Shown here: piece by piece, positions 1 to 10,100 of the stretch
Layout of the letters: the number at the start of each line of letters is the position of its first letter
Position numbering within the stretch: the first letter of the stretch is position 1
NCBI GenBank assembly: GCA_964623055.1
Contig: CAZURK010000011.1
Coordinates: 45,731 to 109,730, forward strand
From: JADHUC01 sp964623055
GTDB taxonomy: Bacteria; Planctomycetota; Planctomycetia; Pirellulales; Pirellulaceae
Direction: 5' to 3'
Length of the DNA stretch: 64,000 nucleotides
Position numbers and translations under genes: made by a program
Notes under the pieces: generated by a model
Database searches by the model: none
What the model saw: only the letters and a program-made list of their open reading frames with translations
Told to the model about the DNA's origin: nothing

Positions 1-1
1 A

Positions 2-2128
2 GAAACGCGGCTGACAACACAAGCCGTCCTCGCAGCCGCCCAGGTCGAGTCTCTTGACGCAACGGTGATCGACGGCATAGCTAATGCTGTTTGGAAAAGA
101 AACGAGATAAGGCACAAGTTCGATAGCTGGTACGACGGTCTAAGAGTGCCAGTCGCAGGAACAATGATGAAAAGGCCTCCCCGCGTGATCGAGCAGTTCC
201 TGTCTGACGAACCCCAGTTCGACGAGTTGGCAACGTTGCTAGCGTGGATGTCGAGAACATATTCATCCGGTGCAAGCTGGTCAAGAGGCAAGACCGACGA
301 TGAGATATCTGATCTGGCTTTCCTGCTCGCAAGACGTGGTCAGTACCCCTCTGCCAAGTATGCAGCCTGGCACATTGTAGATGAGGTGATCGCTGCGCGT
401 TGCTACGCACGCATTGCTGCGATACAGCATGAACAAGGCGAGATAATGGCCGCGCAGGAGACCATCCGTGGCGTGCTGAATTTGCTTGGTGGCGATCGTT
501 CCGATGTTTATGTGGCGATCGCCGAGGAACTCGCGGAGGTCGGCGACATCATCGGTTTGAGTCGCACGGCACAGCGGATGTTGCGCAATGTGCCATATCG
601 CAACGAGCGAGTATCGTTTTGGCGCGTAGCTCACTTACAGCGCACTAACGGCGACGACGTGGGTGCCGATGCCACGCTGAAAGCGGCAAAGGGTTTGAGA
701 GTGACCGTACCGGTGGTTCGTGCGGCGTTGTCCCGAGAGCAATATGAATGGGTTTTAATGGCCCACAGGTGGGACATCATAGGCGCAAGTGTCTCCCTTG
801 CTCAACCAGAAGGGAAAGAACCGATCACGGTGCTTACCACTCTTTGCCGGAAGATGAAGGATTACCTCGACGGCCTGGAGGTGCTAAGTGAGAATTCGGC
901 CCGGCGGGTTCGGCAATATCGTGAGAAGTCCATTGCGTTCTGCTCCGTCGGTGACTACGAACGTGCCGTCGGAGAACTCCGATCCGCGATTAAGGTCGCC
1001 CCCCGGTCGTCGCTTGTCCACAAGTCGCTTGCCAGGTTGCTTGCGAACTGTCCAGACGACAAATACCGCGACGCGAAGCAGGCCTTGGATCACGCGAAGA
1101 CCGCCTACGAATCGGTCAACCGGGAGGAACACTCGTACCTAGCTGCGCTGGCCGCGGCATACGCCGCCGCGGGAGAATACGATAGCGCCATAGAATGGCA
1201 GCGAAAGGCGTGCGACTTGATCCCACTCTTTGGATTTAGTACGTTGAGAGACGAATACCGTAACACCCTGGATCAATATCGATTGAGGAAATCCGATCTG
1301 GAATGGGCGGATGTGCCCGTTCCCGGATCGGAGGCCGAGGTCGCGAAGCTGCAGGGCTCGTGGCTGTTACGCTCCGCGAGTCTCGCAGGCAAGCCACCAG
1401 TGGTGCCACGGGTGATTACAGTGCTCGTCTTCAAAGGGACCAAACACCGATTCGACTCTGCAGGTGAGGAGCAAAGGTGGGAACCGTTTAGAATTCACGC
1501 AAATACATCACCAACAGGTATCGATGGCAGGTATGGTCGGGCCGGCACGCTTACAGGGCTTGGCGTGTACGAAGTAAAGGGCGACAAGCTCGAACTCTGC
1601 ATGGCAGCCGATGGGGGCGCACGACCTCGATCGCTGCAATGTACGGCAGGCGCTAAGGAGACTTCTTTCGTGCTACAGCGATTCACGGACAGGGAAAGAG
1701 CGCAAACTGATGCGGAGTTCAAGAAGTTCGAAGGGACTTGGATTGTCCAAGCTACGACCCGTGATGGAGTCGACTACCCAAAGGGTGTTGGATTGGAGTT
1801 TGCGTTCAAGGGAAACACGATCGTACAGTACGACCCGAAGGAAGGCCGAGTGCACGATGTGGACACTTTTGATATCAACATCTTTTCGACTCCCAAGCAA
1901 ATAGACATCCTAAGGAACTACCACGACAAGGTCCCTAACGACGCCAAGGATACGGACGAGCGCAAGAAGTTGAACAAAAGCCCCGGTATCTACGAATTCG
2001 AGGGAGACTCACTGAAGTTGTGCTTTGCCGAAACGAGAATGGATGAGCGCCCCGTCACACTCACCAGCCAGAAGGGCACAGACCAGTGGTCGACGGTACT
2101 GAAACGGTCCGAAGAACACCGGCAGTAG
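2..2128 (+). CDS. TPR protein with two C-terminal TIGR03067 domains (5' partial)
   Basis: The reading frame is open from base 2, so the gene very probably begins left of the window; the first internal start is GTG at 65. Counted from that GTG, residues about 285-390 hold tetratricopeptide repeats of the form usual in planctomycetes (LARLLANCPD, then AAAYAAAGEYDSAIEWQRKA). Residues about 427-525 and 552-687 are two TIGR03067 domains, each opening with a G-[ST]-W motif (LQGSW, FEGTW) and ending in a G-x-YE...GD.L.LC motif. TIGR03067 is a planctomycete-enriched domain of unknown function. TPRs usually mediate protein contacts; the partner is unknown. A membrane or kinase domain could lie in the missing part, as is common for such architectures, but that is a guess. 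Confidence 0.85.
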   Translation, partial: ETRLTTQAVLAAAQVESLDATVIDGIANAVWKRNEIRHKFDSWYDGLRVPVAGTMMKRPPRVIEQFLSDEPQFDELATLLAWMSRTYSSGASWSRGKTDDEISDLAFLLARRGQYPSAKYAAWHIVDEVIAARCYARIAAIQHEQGEIMAAQETIRGVLNLLGGDRSDVYVAIAEELAEVGDIIGLSRTAQRMLRNVPYRNERVSFWRVAHLQRTNGDDVGADATLKAAKGLRVTVPVVRAALSREQYEWVLMAHRWDIIGASVSLAQPEGKEPITVLTTLCRKMKDYLDGLEVLSENSARRVRQYREKSIAFCSVGDYERAVGELRSAIKVAPRSSLVHKSLARLLANCPDDKYRDAKQALDHAKTAYESVNREEHSYLAALAAAYAAAGEYDSAIEWQRKACDLIPLFGFSTLRDEYRNTLDQYRLRKSDLEWADVPVPGSEAEVAKLQGSWLLRSASLAGKPPVVPRVITVLVFKGTKHRFDSAGEEQRWEPFRIHANTSPTGIDGRYGRAGTLTGLGVYEVKGDKLELCMAADGGARPRSLQCTAGAKETSFVLQRFTDRERAQTDAEFKKFEGTWIVQATTRDGVDYPKGVGLEFAFKGNTIVQYDPKEGRVHDVDTFDINIFSTPKQIDILRNYHDKVPNDAKDTDERKKLNKSPGIYEFEGDSLKLCFAETRMDERPVTLTSQKGTDQWSTVLKRSEEHRQ

Positions 2129-2280
2129 CTTCGGAAGTCGGCAGCCCATTTTAACCGCAGGCCTTCCGCTGCGCATCACTCGGTCAGGCACGACTCGCCA
2201 TCGCACAGATCCGGGGGCAGCGTAGAATGGCCGTTGACGCCACATCTCTGTTTCACGCGTTTTCGACAAGGAGCAGTGCC

Positions 2281-2922
2281 ATGTTCCGGGACTTGTTGTT
2301 GTGGATAACGGTCGTTCTTGCCTCGGTTCAACTTCTCCCAACCGCCGGCGCGTTGGCGCAACCCGTCTCGCCACCAACCGAGCAGACGAAAAAAGGGCAG
2401 TCGGATTTTGGCAAAGCACTCGACGCATTCCTGAAGGAAGCCAGCCGCGAACACTTCGTCGCCCTGCGGAAACACGTTATCTCGCACGAAAAATACAGCC
2501 CATATTCCACGGAACTGAAAGACATTGCCAAGCTGGTTGAGAAGCGAACGTACGCGGCCGCCAAACAGAAGGCGCAAGCGGCGTTGCCGAATCTGCTGCT
2601 CAGCCCGCGACTGCACAAGTACCTGTACGTCATTGCCCGGGAAGAAAAGGACGAGAAGACAGCCAACGTGGAACGGCTTTTCTACCTCCGCTCGATCGAG
2701 GGTATCCTCGCAACCGGCGACGGCACGAAGGAGCGGCCCTACCTGGTGACCCGCACGTCGGACGAATACGACGTCCTTTGGTACCTGAAGAAAGAATGTA
2801 AGACGCAGGCGCTTTCGAACGCGGATGGCAGATATCTTGACATGCTCACCTGCAAGGACGGCAGCGAGATTTGGTTCGACATCACCGACGCGTTCAACAC
2901 ACTAAGGGCTAGAGCCAAGTAA
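2281..2922 (+). CDS. exported DUF4919-like protein
   Basis: A protein of 213 residues if it starts at the ATG at 2281. That start has an AAGGAG ribosome-binding site about 8 bases upstream and gives a clean signal peptide (MFRDLLLWITVVLASVQLLP, cleavage after an AxA-like ALA); the upstream ATG at 2227 would put 18 unlikely residues in front. The C-terminal half (ILATGDGTKERPYLV..., then DVLWYLKK, ending in a YFDI-like WFDITDAF) matches my memory of the DUF4919 family, which often carries the GDGKSPETA-type motif. Function unknown; probably periplasmic or surface. Medium certainty on the family name, high on being a real exported protein. Confidence 0.75.
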   Translation: MFRDLLLWITVVLASVQLLPTAGALAQPVSPPTEQTKKGQSDFGKALDAFLKEASREHFVALRKHVISHEKYSPYSTELKDIAKLVEKRTYAAAKQKAQAALPNLLLSPRLHKYLYVIAREEKDEKTANVERLFYLRSIEGILATGDGTKERPYLVTRTSDEYDVLWYLKKECKTQALSNADGRYLDMLTCKDGSEIWFDITDAFNTLRARAK

Positions 2923-2931
2923 CTGGCCGCC

Positions 2932-3369
2932 ATGACTTGCGGCAAGCGGAGCAGTTCGACTATGGAAATTACTCGTGTGTCATCCCAGGGTTCTGAGACC
3001 CTGGAGGAGTTCTACGAAGACGGTATGCTGCGCGGCGGTCTTGTCCAGGGCAAGAAGTCGTCCGCAATGCTCAAGTTGCTGGACCACCTTTGCCATCATG
3101 TGGCCGGTCCGCGCTTGTTCGGTGTGACGTCTCATTTTTCGCTCAACCTCGTTTCGGACGACGATGATTATCTTCCGACGATCGTGCACATTGATGCGCA
3201 GCATGTTTTTGTCGACGACGACAACTACGGCTATTACATTGCGTACTCAATGCGTCCGGAAGACGCACCCTGGCCCGATGCGAAAGTGTCTGGCTACGCT
3301 CGTGACGTGCAGACCGCAGGCGTCATGATTTCTGAGGCATTGAAGCGAAGCGCCCACGGACCAACGTAG
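2932..3369 (+). CDS. hypothetical protein
   Basis: A 145-residue frame starting 10 bases after the preceding stop. The ATG at 2932 has no clear ribosome-binding site; the ATG at 2962 (giving MEITRVSSQG) has GGAG about 11 bases upstream and may be the true start. The protein is soluble, acidic in the middle (DDDDYLPTIVHID, VDDDNYGYY) and has no signal peptide or membrane segment. I do not recognise the family. Its spacing suggests co-transcription with the DUF4919-like gene before it. Confidence 0.55.
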   Translation: MTCGKRSSSTMEITRVSSQGSETLEEFYEDGMLRGGLVQGKKSSAMLKLLDHLCHHVAGPRLFGVTSHFSLNLVSDDDDYLPTIVHIDAQHVFVDDDNYGYYIAYSMRPEDAPWPDAKVSGYARDVQTAGVMISEALKRSAHGPT

Positions 3370-3569
3370 GCTCGTCTCCCGGGACTCGCTGATGGTCCGC
3401 AGGAATTCAGAGCCCGAATCGTATCAAGAGCCCACCGGATCACCTCATGTTCAAGAAAGACAGGTGGGACACAGGCCTGCATCTTGACACACGGATGCCT
3501 GAACCGTAGCGTCAGTTACCGGGCTTATCGACGTTCTTAAATGGAGAGGGCTACGAAGCCTGCGATCCG

Positions 3570-4052
3570 ATGTCTGATTACATCCAGAAACTGAATTGCC
3601 CTCACTGCGATGAAGAGTTTTTCTTCGAGAAAGGCAGCCTCGCAGGTCTGACTCTAGCCTGTCCGAAATGTGGAGAGCCGATTCAGATGCCCGGCGTCCA
3701 GGCACCTCAACGTGCGATTCGCGACGACGCCCTCGATTTCGACTGCGAAATCTATGGGCATCACCCGGTGCAGGCCGAAGGACGGGTCCAAGGAAATCCC
3801 TTCTACTTCAGAGCGAAGTGGGATTTCTGGACCTTCACGGTTTGCACGAATGATGACGACCCGCAGATCCCTTCCTGCATCAATCCCCCACAGGACGAAC
3901 CTGGTTTCTTCGAGGACGGTGAGCACCGAGGGTACTATTTGAGCGAGTATTTCGGTTCGGACACGGCGGCGAGCTACATGGAGTTGGATGTCGCCGAAAC
4001 CATCATACGAGAATGTGTCCAACGGTTCATCGAGGCGCTTCGCGCCACCTGA
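3570..4052 (+). CDS. zinc-ribbon hypothetical protein
   Basis: A 160-residue cytosolic protein. Residues 10-36 form a zinc ribbon with two CxxC knuckles (CPHC and CPKC separated by about 18 residues), the layout of the short zinc ribbons found at the N-terminus of many planctomycete proteins. The remainder (residues 50-160) contains no recognised domain; it has an aromatic, acidic stretch (FRAKWDFWTF, DEPGFFEDGEHRGYY) and ends in an amphipathic helix. No strong ribosome-binding site precedes the ATG. The previous gene shares the acidic, aromatic style, so the two may be distant relatives of the same local family, but that is inference. Confidence 0.6.
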   Translation: MSDYIQKLNCPHCDEEFFFEKGSLAGLTLACPKCGEPIQMPGVQAPQRAIRDDALDFDCEIYGHHPVQAEGRVQGNPFYFRAKWDFWTFTVCTNDDDPQIPSCINPPQDEPGFFEDGEHRGYYLSEYFGSDTAASYMELDVAETIIRECVQRFIEALRAT

Positions 4053-4133
4053 CCGGCGGGGCAACCGTGCAGGCCGAGCATGGTCCCAGGCGCCTTCGCT
4101 TTGGCCACCAACAGAATAGGGAATGGGCGTGTC

Positions 4134-4667
4134 CTAATTGCCCGAGAAGACGCTGACGGCGATGTAGCAGTTCGTCGTACGTTTCCGGCATTCTTCAAGC
4201 GCGCGGCTTTTCGCGCACCCGGAACTCGTCGCCCAGGCCCAGCCGTACTTGCCTACCTCGTCGCCCAGCGCCAAGACGCACCAAGAATTGCGCGACCAGG
4301 CAACGATGCGCGCGTCTTCCATTGGGCAGTGTCTCATTGCCGTTTGTTCGGCGCAGCAACGGCTGCCGGAGCCGAAAGAGTAGCCGTACTTGCCGGTAGA
4401 CGGCGAATAAGCGATTGCCGCGTACCGGTCGTAAGAGTGTCCGCGGCTAGACTGTTGGTTCTGGCTCTCCTGGTACTGAGGCCCACGCCTCAGCCGCACC
4501 CAAAATGGGTCATACCAGCCGCTTTCGTACCAACCTCTGTCCCAGCCGCCGGGATGCCGGTTACGGCGACCTCGACGCTGGGCCCAAGCCGTCGGCGCGA
4601 GAGCGAGGACGCAGTGTGCCGTCAGTAAGACGGCCAGAAGTAACCACGTACCGCGAGAGATTCTCAT
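4134..4667 (-). CDS. DUF4189 domain-containing exported protein
   Basis: The start at 4667 has a strong purine-rich site (GAGGGGG) and produces a signal peptide (MRISRGTWLLLAVLLTAHCV, ending TAWAQ); upstream in-frame starts to 4745 are disfavoured. After an Arg/Gly/Trp-rich linker, the C-terminal ~95 residues match DUF4189: AAIAYSPSTGKYGYSFG, then Cys-containing repeats with alanine-rich segments, and YGWAWATSSGCAKSRALEEC. The paired cysteines (CC, HC, WC, GC, EC, NC) imply disulfides and hence an extracytoplasmic location. DUF4189 proteins are small exported proteins of unknown role. It is encoded opposite to both neighbours. Confidence 0.8.
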   Translation of the reverse strand: MRISRGTWLLLAVLLTAHCVLALAPTAWAQRRGRRNRHPGGWDRGWYESGWYDPFWVRLRRGPQYQESQNQQSSRGHSYDRYAAIAYSPSTGKYGYSFGSGSRCCAEQTAMRHCPMEDARIVAWSRNSWCVLALGDEVGKYGWAWATSSGCAKSRALEECRKRTTNCYIAVSVFSGN

Positions 4668-4920
4668 GATGTGCCCCCTCAATTCGAAACCGCCGTGCGA
4701 CACTCGGCGAACCGTGCGCCCGGACTGGTGGCTATCGGTCAACATGCAAAGGATGTACCGTCCGTTCAGTCGCTCGCGAGAGAAACGGCGGAACGCAAAG
4801 CAAGCAAGCCAGTTGCGCCATGCTCTCCCGAACGGTTGATGATATTACGGATCTTGGCTGTGTAGTCGGACGGACTACGGCCGAGTGGCTCTCATGACGA
4901 CAGACCGATAAGGAAGCCAG

Positions 4921-5181
4921 ATGGCAGACATTCCAAATGAGCTGAAAAGCGCGTTAGAGCTTGACAAGAACGGCGATTGGGACGGTGCCCATAGGGTTGT
5001 CCAGGAGATCGAATCGACGGACTCGTATTGGATTCACGCTTACCTGCACAGGAAGGAAGGCGATTTGGGGAACTCGCAATACTGGTATCGCCGAGTGGGG
5101 AAGACCATGCCGGAATACGGTTTGGATCAAGAATGGACTGAGTTGCACGAGTGCGTCAGCTCAAAGTCTGATCAGGGCTGA
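4921..5181 (+). CDS. small conserved hypothetical protein
   Basis: An 86-residue soluble protein with an AAGGAAG ribosome-binding site just before the ATG. The sequence (LELDKNGDWDGAHRVVQE, HAYLHRKEGDLGNSQYWYRR) resembles a small family often annotated as hypothetical protein and found beside unrelated genes; it reads like one or two degenerate TPR-type helices. No catalytic motif is visible. It ends 35 bases before the ferritin gene and may be co-transcribed with it. Confidence 0.6.
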   Translation: MADIPNELKSALELDKNGDWDGAHRVVQEIESTDSYWIHAYLHRKEGDLGNSQYWYRRVGKTMPEYGLDQEWTELHECVSSKSDQG

Positions 5182-5216
5182 CCTGCTCGCGTTGTTCCAG
5201 ATTCTAGGAGACCACT

Positions 5217-5822
5217 ATGAGAATTTTGAAACCTACGCTGCTGCTTTCATTCTTGACTTGCGTTCTTTGCGGTGCGAATGCGACCTGCCAGGAGAACGAC
5301 AGCCGGTTGGACAAGGAATTGGAGGGGACCTTGAACAAGCAGATCAACGAAGAGATGTTTTCCTCGTATCTGTACCTCTCCATGGCTGCCTATTTCGAGT
5401 CCGCGAATCTGCCGGGATTTGCCAACTGGATGCGGGTACAGACGCAGGAAGAGACCCGGCACGCCATGATGTTTTTCGATTACGTCAACAGACGCAACGG
5501 CCGGGTTATCCTCACCAAGATAGAGGCTCCTCAAACGGAATGGGAATCGGCACTGGATGCGTTTGCTGCGGCCTATAGACACGAGAAGCACATCAGCGAA
5601 TGCATTCGGGCGTTAGTGAAACGGGCCCGTCAAGTGGATGATGACTCGACCGACAACTTCCTGCAGTGGTTTGTGGCCGAACAGGTCGAGGAAGAGGATT
5701 CGACCTACAGAATAGTCCAACAGCTCAAGCTGATCGGGGACGATCGAGCCGGACTCTTCCTTCTTGACCGCGAGTTGGCAAAGAGAGTTCTCCCGCCAAA
5801 CCCGGCACCTGCGGCTTTGTGA
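5217..5822 (+). CDS. ferritin with N-terminal export signal
   Basis: A 201-residue ferritin of the non-haem FtnA type: it oxidises Fe(II) and stores iron in a 24-mer. Residues 32-180 align with E. coli FtnA from memory, and the ferroxidase ligands appear intact: E46 (for E17), E79 and H82 (E50/H53), E123 (E94), E155, Q156 and E159 (E126/Q127/E130). The oddity is a 23-residue hydrophobic leader (MRILKPTLLLSFLTCVLCGA, then an AxA site at NATC) that canonical cytosolic ferritins lack. The start is well supported by AGGAG upstream of the ATG, and the next ATG would delete helix A, so the leader belongs to the protein. No good lipobox is present, so signal-peptidase I cleavage and a periplasmic (planctomycete paryphoplasm) location are inferred. 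Confidence 0.88.
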   Translation: MRILKPTLLLSFLTCVLCGANATCQENDSRLDKELEGTLNKQINEEMFSSYLYLSMAAYFESANLPGFANWMRVQTQEETRHAMMFFDYVNRRNGRVILTKIEAPQTEWESALDAFAAAYRHEKHISECIRALVKRARQVDDDSTDNFLQWFVAEQVEEEDSTYRIVQQLKLIGDDRAGLFLLDRELAKRVLPPNPAPAAL

Positions 5823-5905
5823 CATGATTCGCGTTGTGGATCCGTAACCGACGGCCCTCAGCGTCGAGGCGAATTGCTGGCCTGACCGGGCAAGACGCGA
5901 GCCAT

Positions 5906-7081
5906 TCAGATCTTGTTCAACAATGCCTTCAGTTTCAGGGCCGGCAGGCCACGTTCCCACTGGCTGATGATTGTGGCAACGTTGGCCTCGGCCATGATGG
6001 CCCCAACAGATCCAGACCGTACTAACTCCAACTGAGCGGCCAACTCCTGGCTCCAACGCCTATATTGGGCGGCAGCTTCCTTATCTTCCGGCACAGACGC
6101 GAGCACCTGTTGGATCTCCGCCTGTTTTTGGGCCAGCGGCCAATTGGCGCGGCTGGGGTCGGTGAACGCGAGAGTCGTCAATTCATCAAGCAACGGTTTT
6201 GCCCGCCCACGCAAATCAGCCTTCGCTGTCTCGTTCTTCTTGCCGGCGTAGTCGAAGAAGACGAAGCGGAATTCACGTAGCATGGGCTTGAGGTCGAACA
6301 ACGTTTCGATGCCGTAGCTGCCGACGGTGAAACCCGCCTTCTCGGTCTGGTCGGGGATCCACAGCATCGCGCACGGACCGACGCCGCTGCGCGTGGTACC
6401 GATGTAGCCTGCATCGTAGACGCGGTCGTAGTAGAGGGTCCACCATTCCTTCTCGACATCCAGCACAGCGCGGTCCCCTTGGGCGAAGTCTCGTGTGGCG
6501 GTTAGCACGTGACGACGTCCGTCCTGGATGTAACCCGAGGGGTAACAACGCGTCCGAACCTGCACGGACGTGATCTCCTGTTTCGGCTCGAACAGCACTT
6601 GAGCGTATACACAATCCCCGCCGGCCTTGGCGACGAAACGCACGCGGACGACGGCCTGTGAAACATCGAACACAAAGTCCGCAGTGCCTCGGTCCTCGGT
6701 ACTGCGCCCGGTCAGCGAATGGATCAGCTTGCCGCCGATGCTCTTCCCGTTGAGCCGCAGGTCGAGGAAGCCACCCGCGTACCAGTTTTGATTCGACGGC
6801 TGAGGCATGCCGATATAGCCCTCGCCCGGAATGGCCGCCTGTGGGTCCTTCGGATCTCGGGCGACCGTGTAACGCAGGCCGTACGTGTGCGTCGCTGTGT
6901 CCATCACGATCGTCTGCTGATGGCGTTGGAGGTCGATGACGTGCGCGGGTGCTCCGGGACCAATCGTCGCGGTTTGCACTCCCGAGTCGGTGACGAGCAC
7001 CTGCGGCGGTTCTTGCGCCAGCGACAAGCTGCACAAGATCAGAGACACACAGGACGCTACGATCATATGAAGCCGCTTCAT
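5906..7081 (-). CDS. exported hypothetical protein
   Basis: A 391-residue protein starting at 7081, where AAGGAG sits 8 bases upstream; the leader MKRLHMIVASCVSLILCS ends at LAQ. The mature part is beta-rich and reads like a jelly-roll or carbohydrate-binding/lyase-type sandwich (GGFLDLRLNGKSIGG, HSLTGRSTEDRGTADFVF, WWTLYYDRVYDAGYIGT), followed by an alpha-helical tail (residues about 290-391). I do not recognise a named family. It follows the GH42-like gene in the same direction after a 110-base gap containing a palindrome, so a shared role in glycan breakdown is plausible but unproven. Confidence 0.65.
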   Translation of the reverse strand: MKRLHMIVASCVSLILCSLSLAQEPPQVLVTDSGVQTATIGPGAPAHVIDLQRHQQTIVMDTATHTYGLRYTVARDPKDPQAAIPGEGYIGMPQPSNQNWYAGGFLDLRLNGKSIGGKLIHSLTGRSTEDRGTADFVFDVSQAVVRVRFVAKAGGDCVYAQVLFEPKQEITSVQVRTRCYPSGYIQDGRRHVLTATRDFAQGDRAVLDVEKEWWTLYYDRVYDAGYIGTTRSGVGPCAMLWIPDQTEKAGFTVGSYGIETLFDLKPMLREFRFVFFDYAGKKNETAKADLRGRAKPLLDELTTLAFTDPSRANWPLAQKQAEIQQVLASVPEDKEAAAQYRRWSQELAAQLELVRSGSVGAIMAEANVATIISQWERGLPALKLKALLNKI

Positions 7082-7127
7082 GTGTTTTCTCCTTGCAGCC
7101 ATGGCCCATTCCAGTAGTTCTGCCCTA

Positions 7128-7187
7128 CTAACCCGACGCGCCAGCGAGGGAATCCTCTATACGCTCCTCGCTCGCGCTTCGGGTTAG
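7128..7187. repeat. intergenic palindrome (CTAACCCGA family)
   Basis: Imperfect inverted repeat. The left arm starts CTAACCCGAcGCGC and the right arm ends GCGCTTCGGGTTAG; arms of about 22 bases differ at two or three positions and flank about 14 bases. This sequence type recurs between genes in planctomycetes. It lies between two co-directional genes and could act as a transcription attenuator or an RNA-stabilising hairpin. Confidence 0.7.
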
Positions 7188-7190
7188 TGT

Positions 7191-10100
7191 CTACTCGACC
7201 GCAAACTGTGCCGTTTCCGTCGTTCCCGTGTACAAGTCAGTCGCGTCGATCGTCCACGTCCCTTTGGGGTCGTTGTATGCCACTGGCACGTTGGCCACGA
7301 CGCCTTGCTTGTCCGTCACCACGACCTTGTCCACCCAATCCGCGAGGCTGCCATCGGGCAGCTTCACTTGCAGCTTGACGGCCTGATGCCCGTCCGGCAG
7401 TCTGGAGGTCACTGTGACCCGCTGCACGCCTCCAAGCGAGACGGTTGGCGCTGTTTCCATCTTCACCGCTTCAAGCGGTTGTGGGGAGACCGCGTAGAAC
7501 AGCGCACGGAACGGCGTAACCGTCAAGCTCACGGCCTGCTGCTTGCCGTAATACTTGTGGGCCTTGAGGTCGTACACGTGCAGCGGATGCGGGAACTCCA
7601 GCTTCGCCACCTCGGGCCGACCGTGATGGCGGAATACCGATGCGATCTGCACCGGCCCGTTCATCCAGCGTGTGATCTCGACATTGCGAAACCGCTGGCC
7701 GTCGCCGTCGGTGAGCCGCAGCGTGGGCGCAACTGAGCCGCGGGCCAGCAGCGATCGAACAACTACTGCAGCAGTCTCGTCGGTGGCGTCGGCACGCAGC
7801 CCCGGATAGGTCGCCAGAGGCATGTTCAGCAACGCGACTTGCCCCTTCCCGAAGCGGTTGACGAGGAACAGAGGCCCTTTATCCGTGCGTCCCCAAGGTT
7901 CGGCTCCATCGACGGCAACGTCCGCGTCGATCTGTATCTTCGGCAAATCCAGCGGCGGCGTCTCAGAAGGCTCCATCCCTGGCAGGCTCACTTGGCCATC
8001 CACGATCTGCGCCGCGGAAACGCCCGTCCGCTTTACTCCAAACACGTCGTCCAACTGCCCCGCAGCCAGCGGTTTGACATGGCCGTTGAAGATCGCCGGG
8101 CGGACATCCGCGATCAGCAAACCGCCATCGCGTACGAATTGCCGGAACATCTTGGCCTCCTGCCGGCTCATTGACTGGGTCATCGGCAAGACGACGACCT
8201 TGAACGTGCTCAGGTCCACCTCACCGAGCCGCATCTGCCGGTCGGTGAAGTAGCGGAAGTTGAGCCCCAGGTCACGCAAGGCATTGTGGAAGGCCGTATG
8301 GTTGTTTTCGTAGCTGCCGAACGTCGGCGACGCCTGCACTTTCGCAGCGTAGGCTGAAGGCAGCGAGTACAGGATGCCGATGCCGTCGGCTTGCATTTCT
8401 GATGCAAGCAGCAGATCGCCCAGGCCGTCGCGTACGATCTGTGTGTCCTGCAGGATCTCCTTGACCGCGGGATACGGATCCAGCGTGGGCGCGAGCCAGC
8501 CGTGGAAGCGGCCCAGGGCATCCCAACGCCACCACCAGACCGCATCGCAGCCGCGCGTGATCATGCGCCAGTACTTCTGGAGCAGTGTGTCGGCGTCTTT
8601 GGTGTAGCCCATCCAGTTCGAGCGTGGAAAGTCGCGCGGGGCAATCGAACGCAGCACATCGTCGGCCGTACCAGGATACGGCGACCAGAAGGTGTTGTAG
8701 CGCACAAATCCGTCCAAGTCATCGGCTCGCTTGAACGTACCGGCACCCTCGAAGCCGCAGCGGCTCTGTGGGTCGATGCGGCGGAAGCCCTTGCCGAAGC
8801 GCTCGCACAGCTTGCAGAAGTTGTGTGACTGAAACGCCTGACGGTCGAACCAGCGTGGGAAGTTGCTGGTGCGCAACGCCTCGGCCTCGTCGTTGTCATC
8901 CGGCTTGCTCAGTTGCACCTCCTCGAACCCCGCATAGTTGCTGCTCCAGGAGGCATTCAATGCCACAATGTCCGTGTATTGCTCCTCCAAGTACTCGCGG
9001 TAGGCATCCAGGCAGCACGATTCATGGCATGAACCGCGTACTGCGATTTCATCGCCCAGCGAGTAGGCGAACACGCCATGCCGGCGCGCAGCGATGTGCT
9101 TGTCGACGATGGCGTCCACATGTGCCTGAATTTTGTGCTCGTCAGCCCAGCACGCGGGCTTGCACGGGGCTCCGATGTGCGTCGTGTACGGAATCCAGGC
9201 GATGTCATAAGCGGCAACCCACGGCTCCGGACTACCGCTTCGCAGATGCACGGTCACGCCCGTATTGGCCAGCGCCTGCTCTGCCCAGGGAGCGAGATTG
9301 CCGCGTGGCGTGTCCCACATGATGAAGTTGAACCGGCCGCGATGACGTTTGACCGCTCGGGCGAACTGCCATGTCGAGGCCTTCTCACCGGTATCGTCCA
9401 TTAGCGTGGCACGGACTTCGAGCAACATCGGGAACCAAGGCTGCACGGCGAAGCTGAAGGCTTGCTCGGCCGTGTCGGCCTTGGCAATCTGCCGCGCGAT
9501 TTCTCGGTCCCGCCGGTCAATAAGGCTGACGACGAATCGCTGGTCGGCCTGCCTCTCTCCCACGATTCGGACCTTGCCCGACAGACGCTGGCCGACCTCG
9601 GCCCAATCCTGATCGAGCGCAAGCTGAACGCCCTGCGGGTGTTCGACGGCAAGCGTGACGCTGGCAAAGCCGGCCACCCGATCGCCGTCACGGGCTACGA
9701 TATCGAAATAGTAAGTGCCGGAGCGCACCGGCGGTATGCCCAGGTCCAGAGTTCCGTCGGGCTTGTCCAGGGGCTGCCTAGTCGTGACCATGACCTTGCC
9801 GTCGTCGCGGCGTAGCTTGATGTCGGCGGTGATGCCCAGGGTCGCTCCCTGCCACTCGAGCGGCACCATCGTCCCGTCCAGCTCACGGCGGTTCGTCTGG
9901 AGCCTCAAGCGCAGCTTCGGCTCCTTGCCTGCCGCCCACAGAATTGCCTTGCCCAGCCGCATGGCCCACTCGTCATAGTCCACCTCCCAGCCGGGCCGAT
10001 ACTCGATCGTGGGGCGCTGGGGCAGACGCACGCCTCGGCCCTGCATGATCGTAAAAGCCGTTGCGCCGCCCACGTCGTCCAAGAATGCGGGCAGTTCCTC

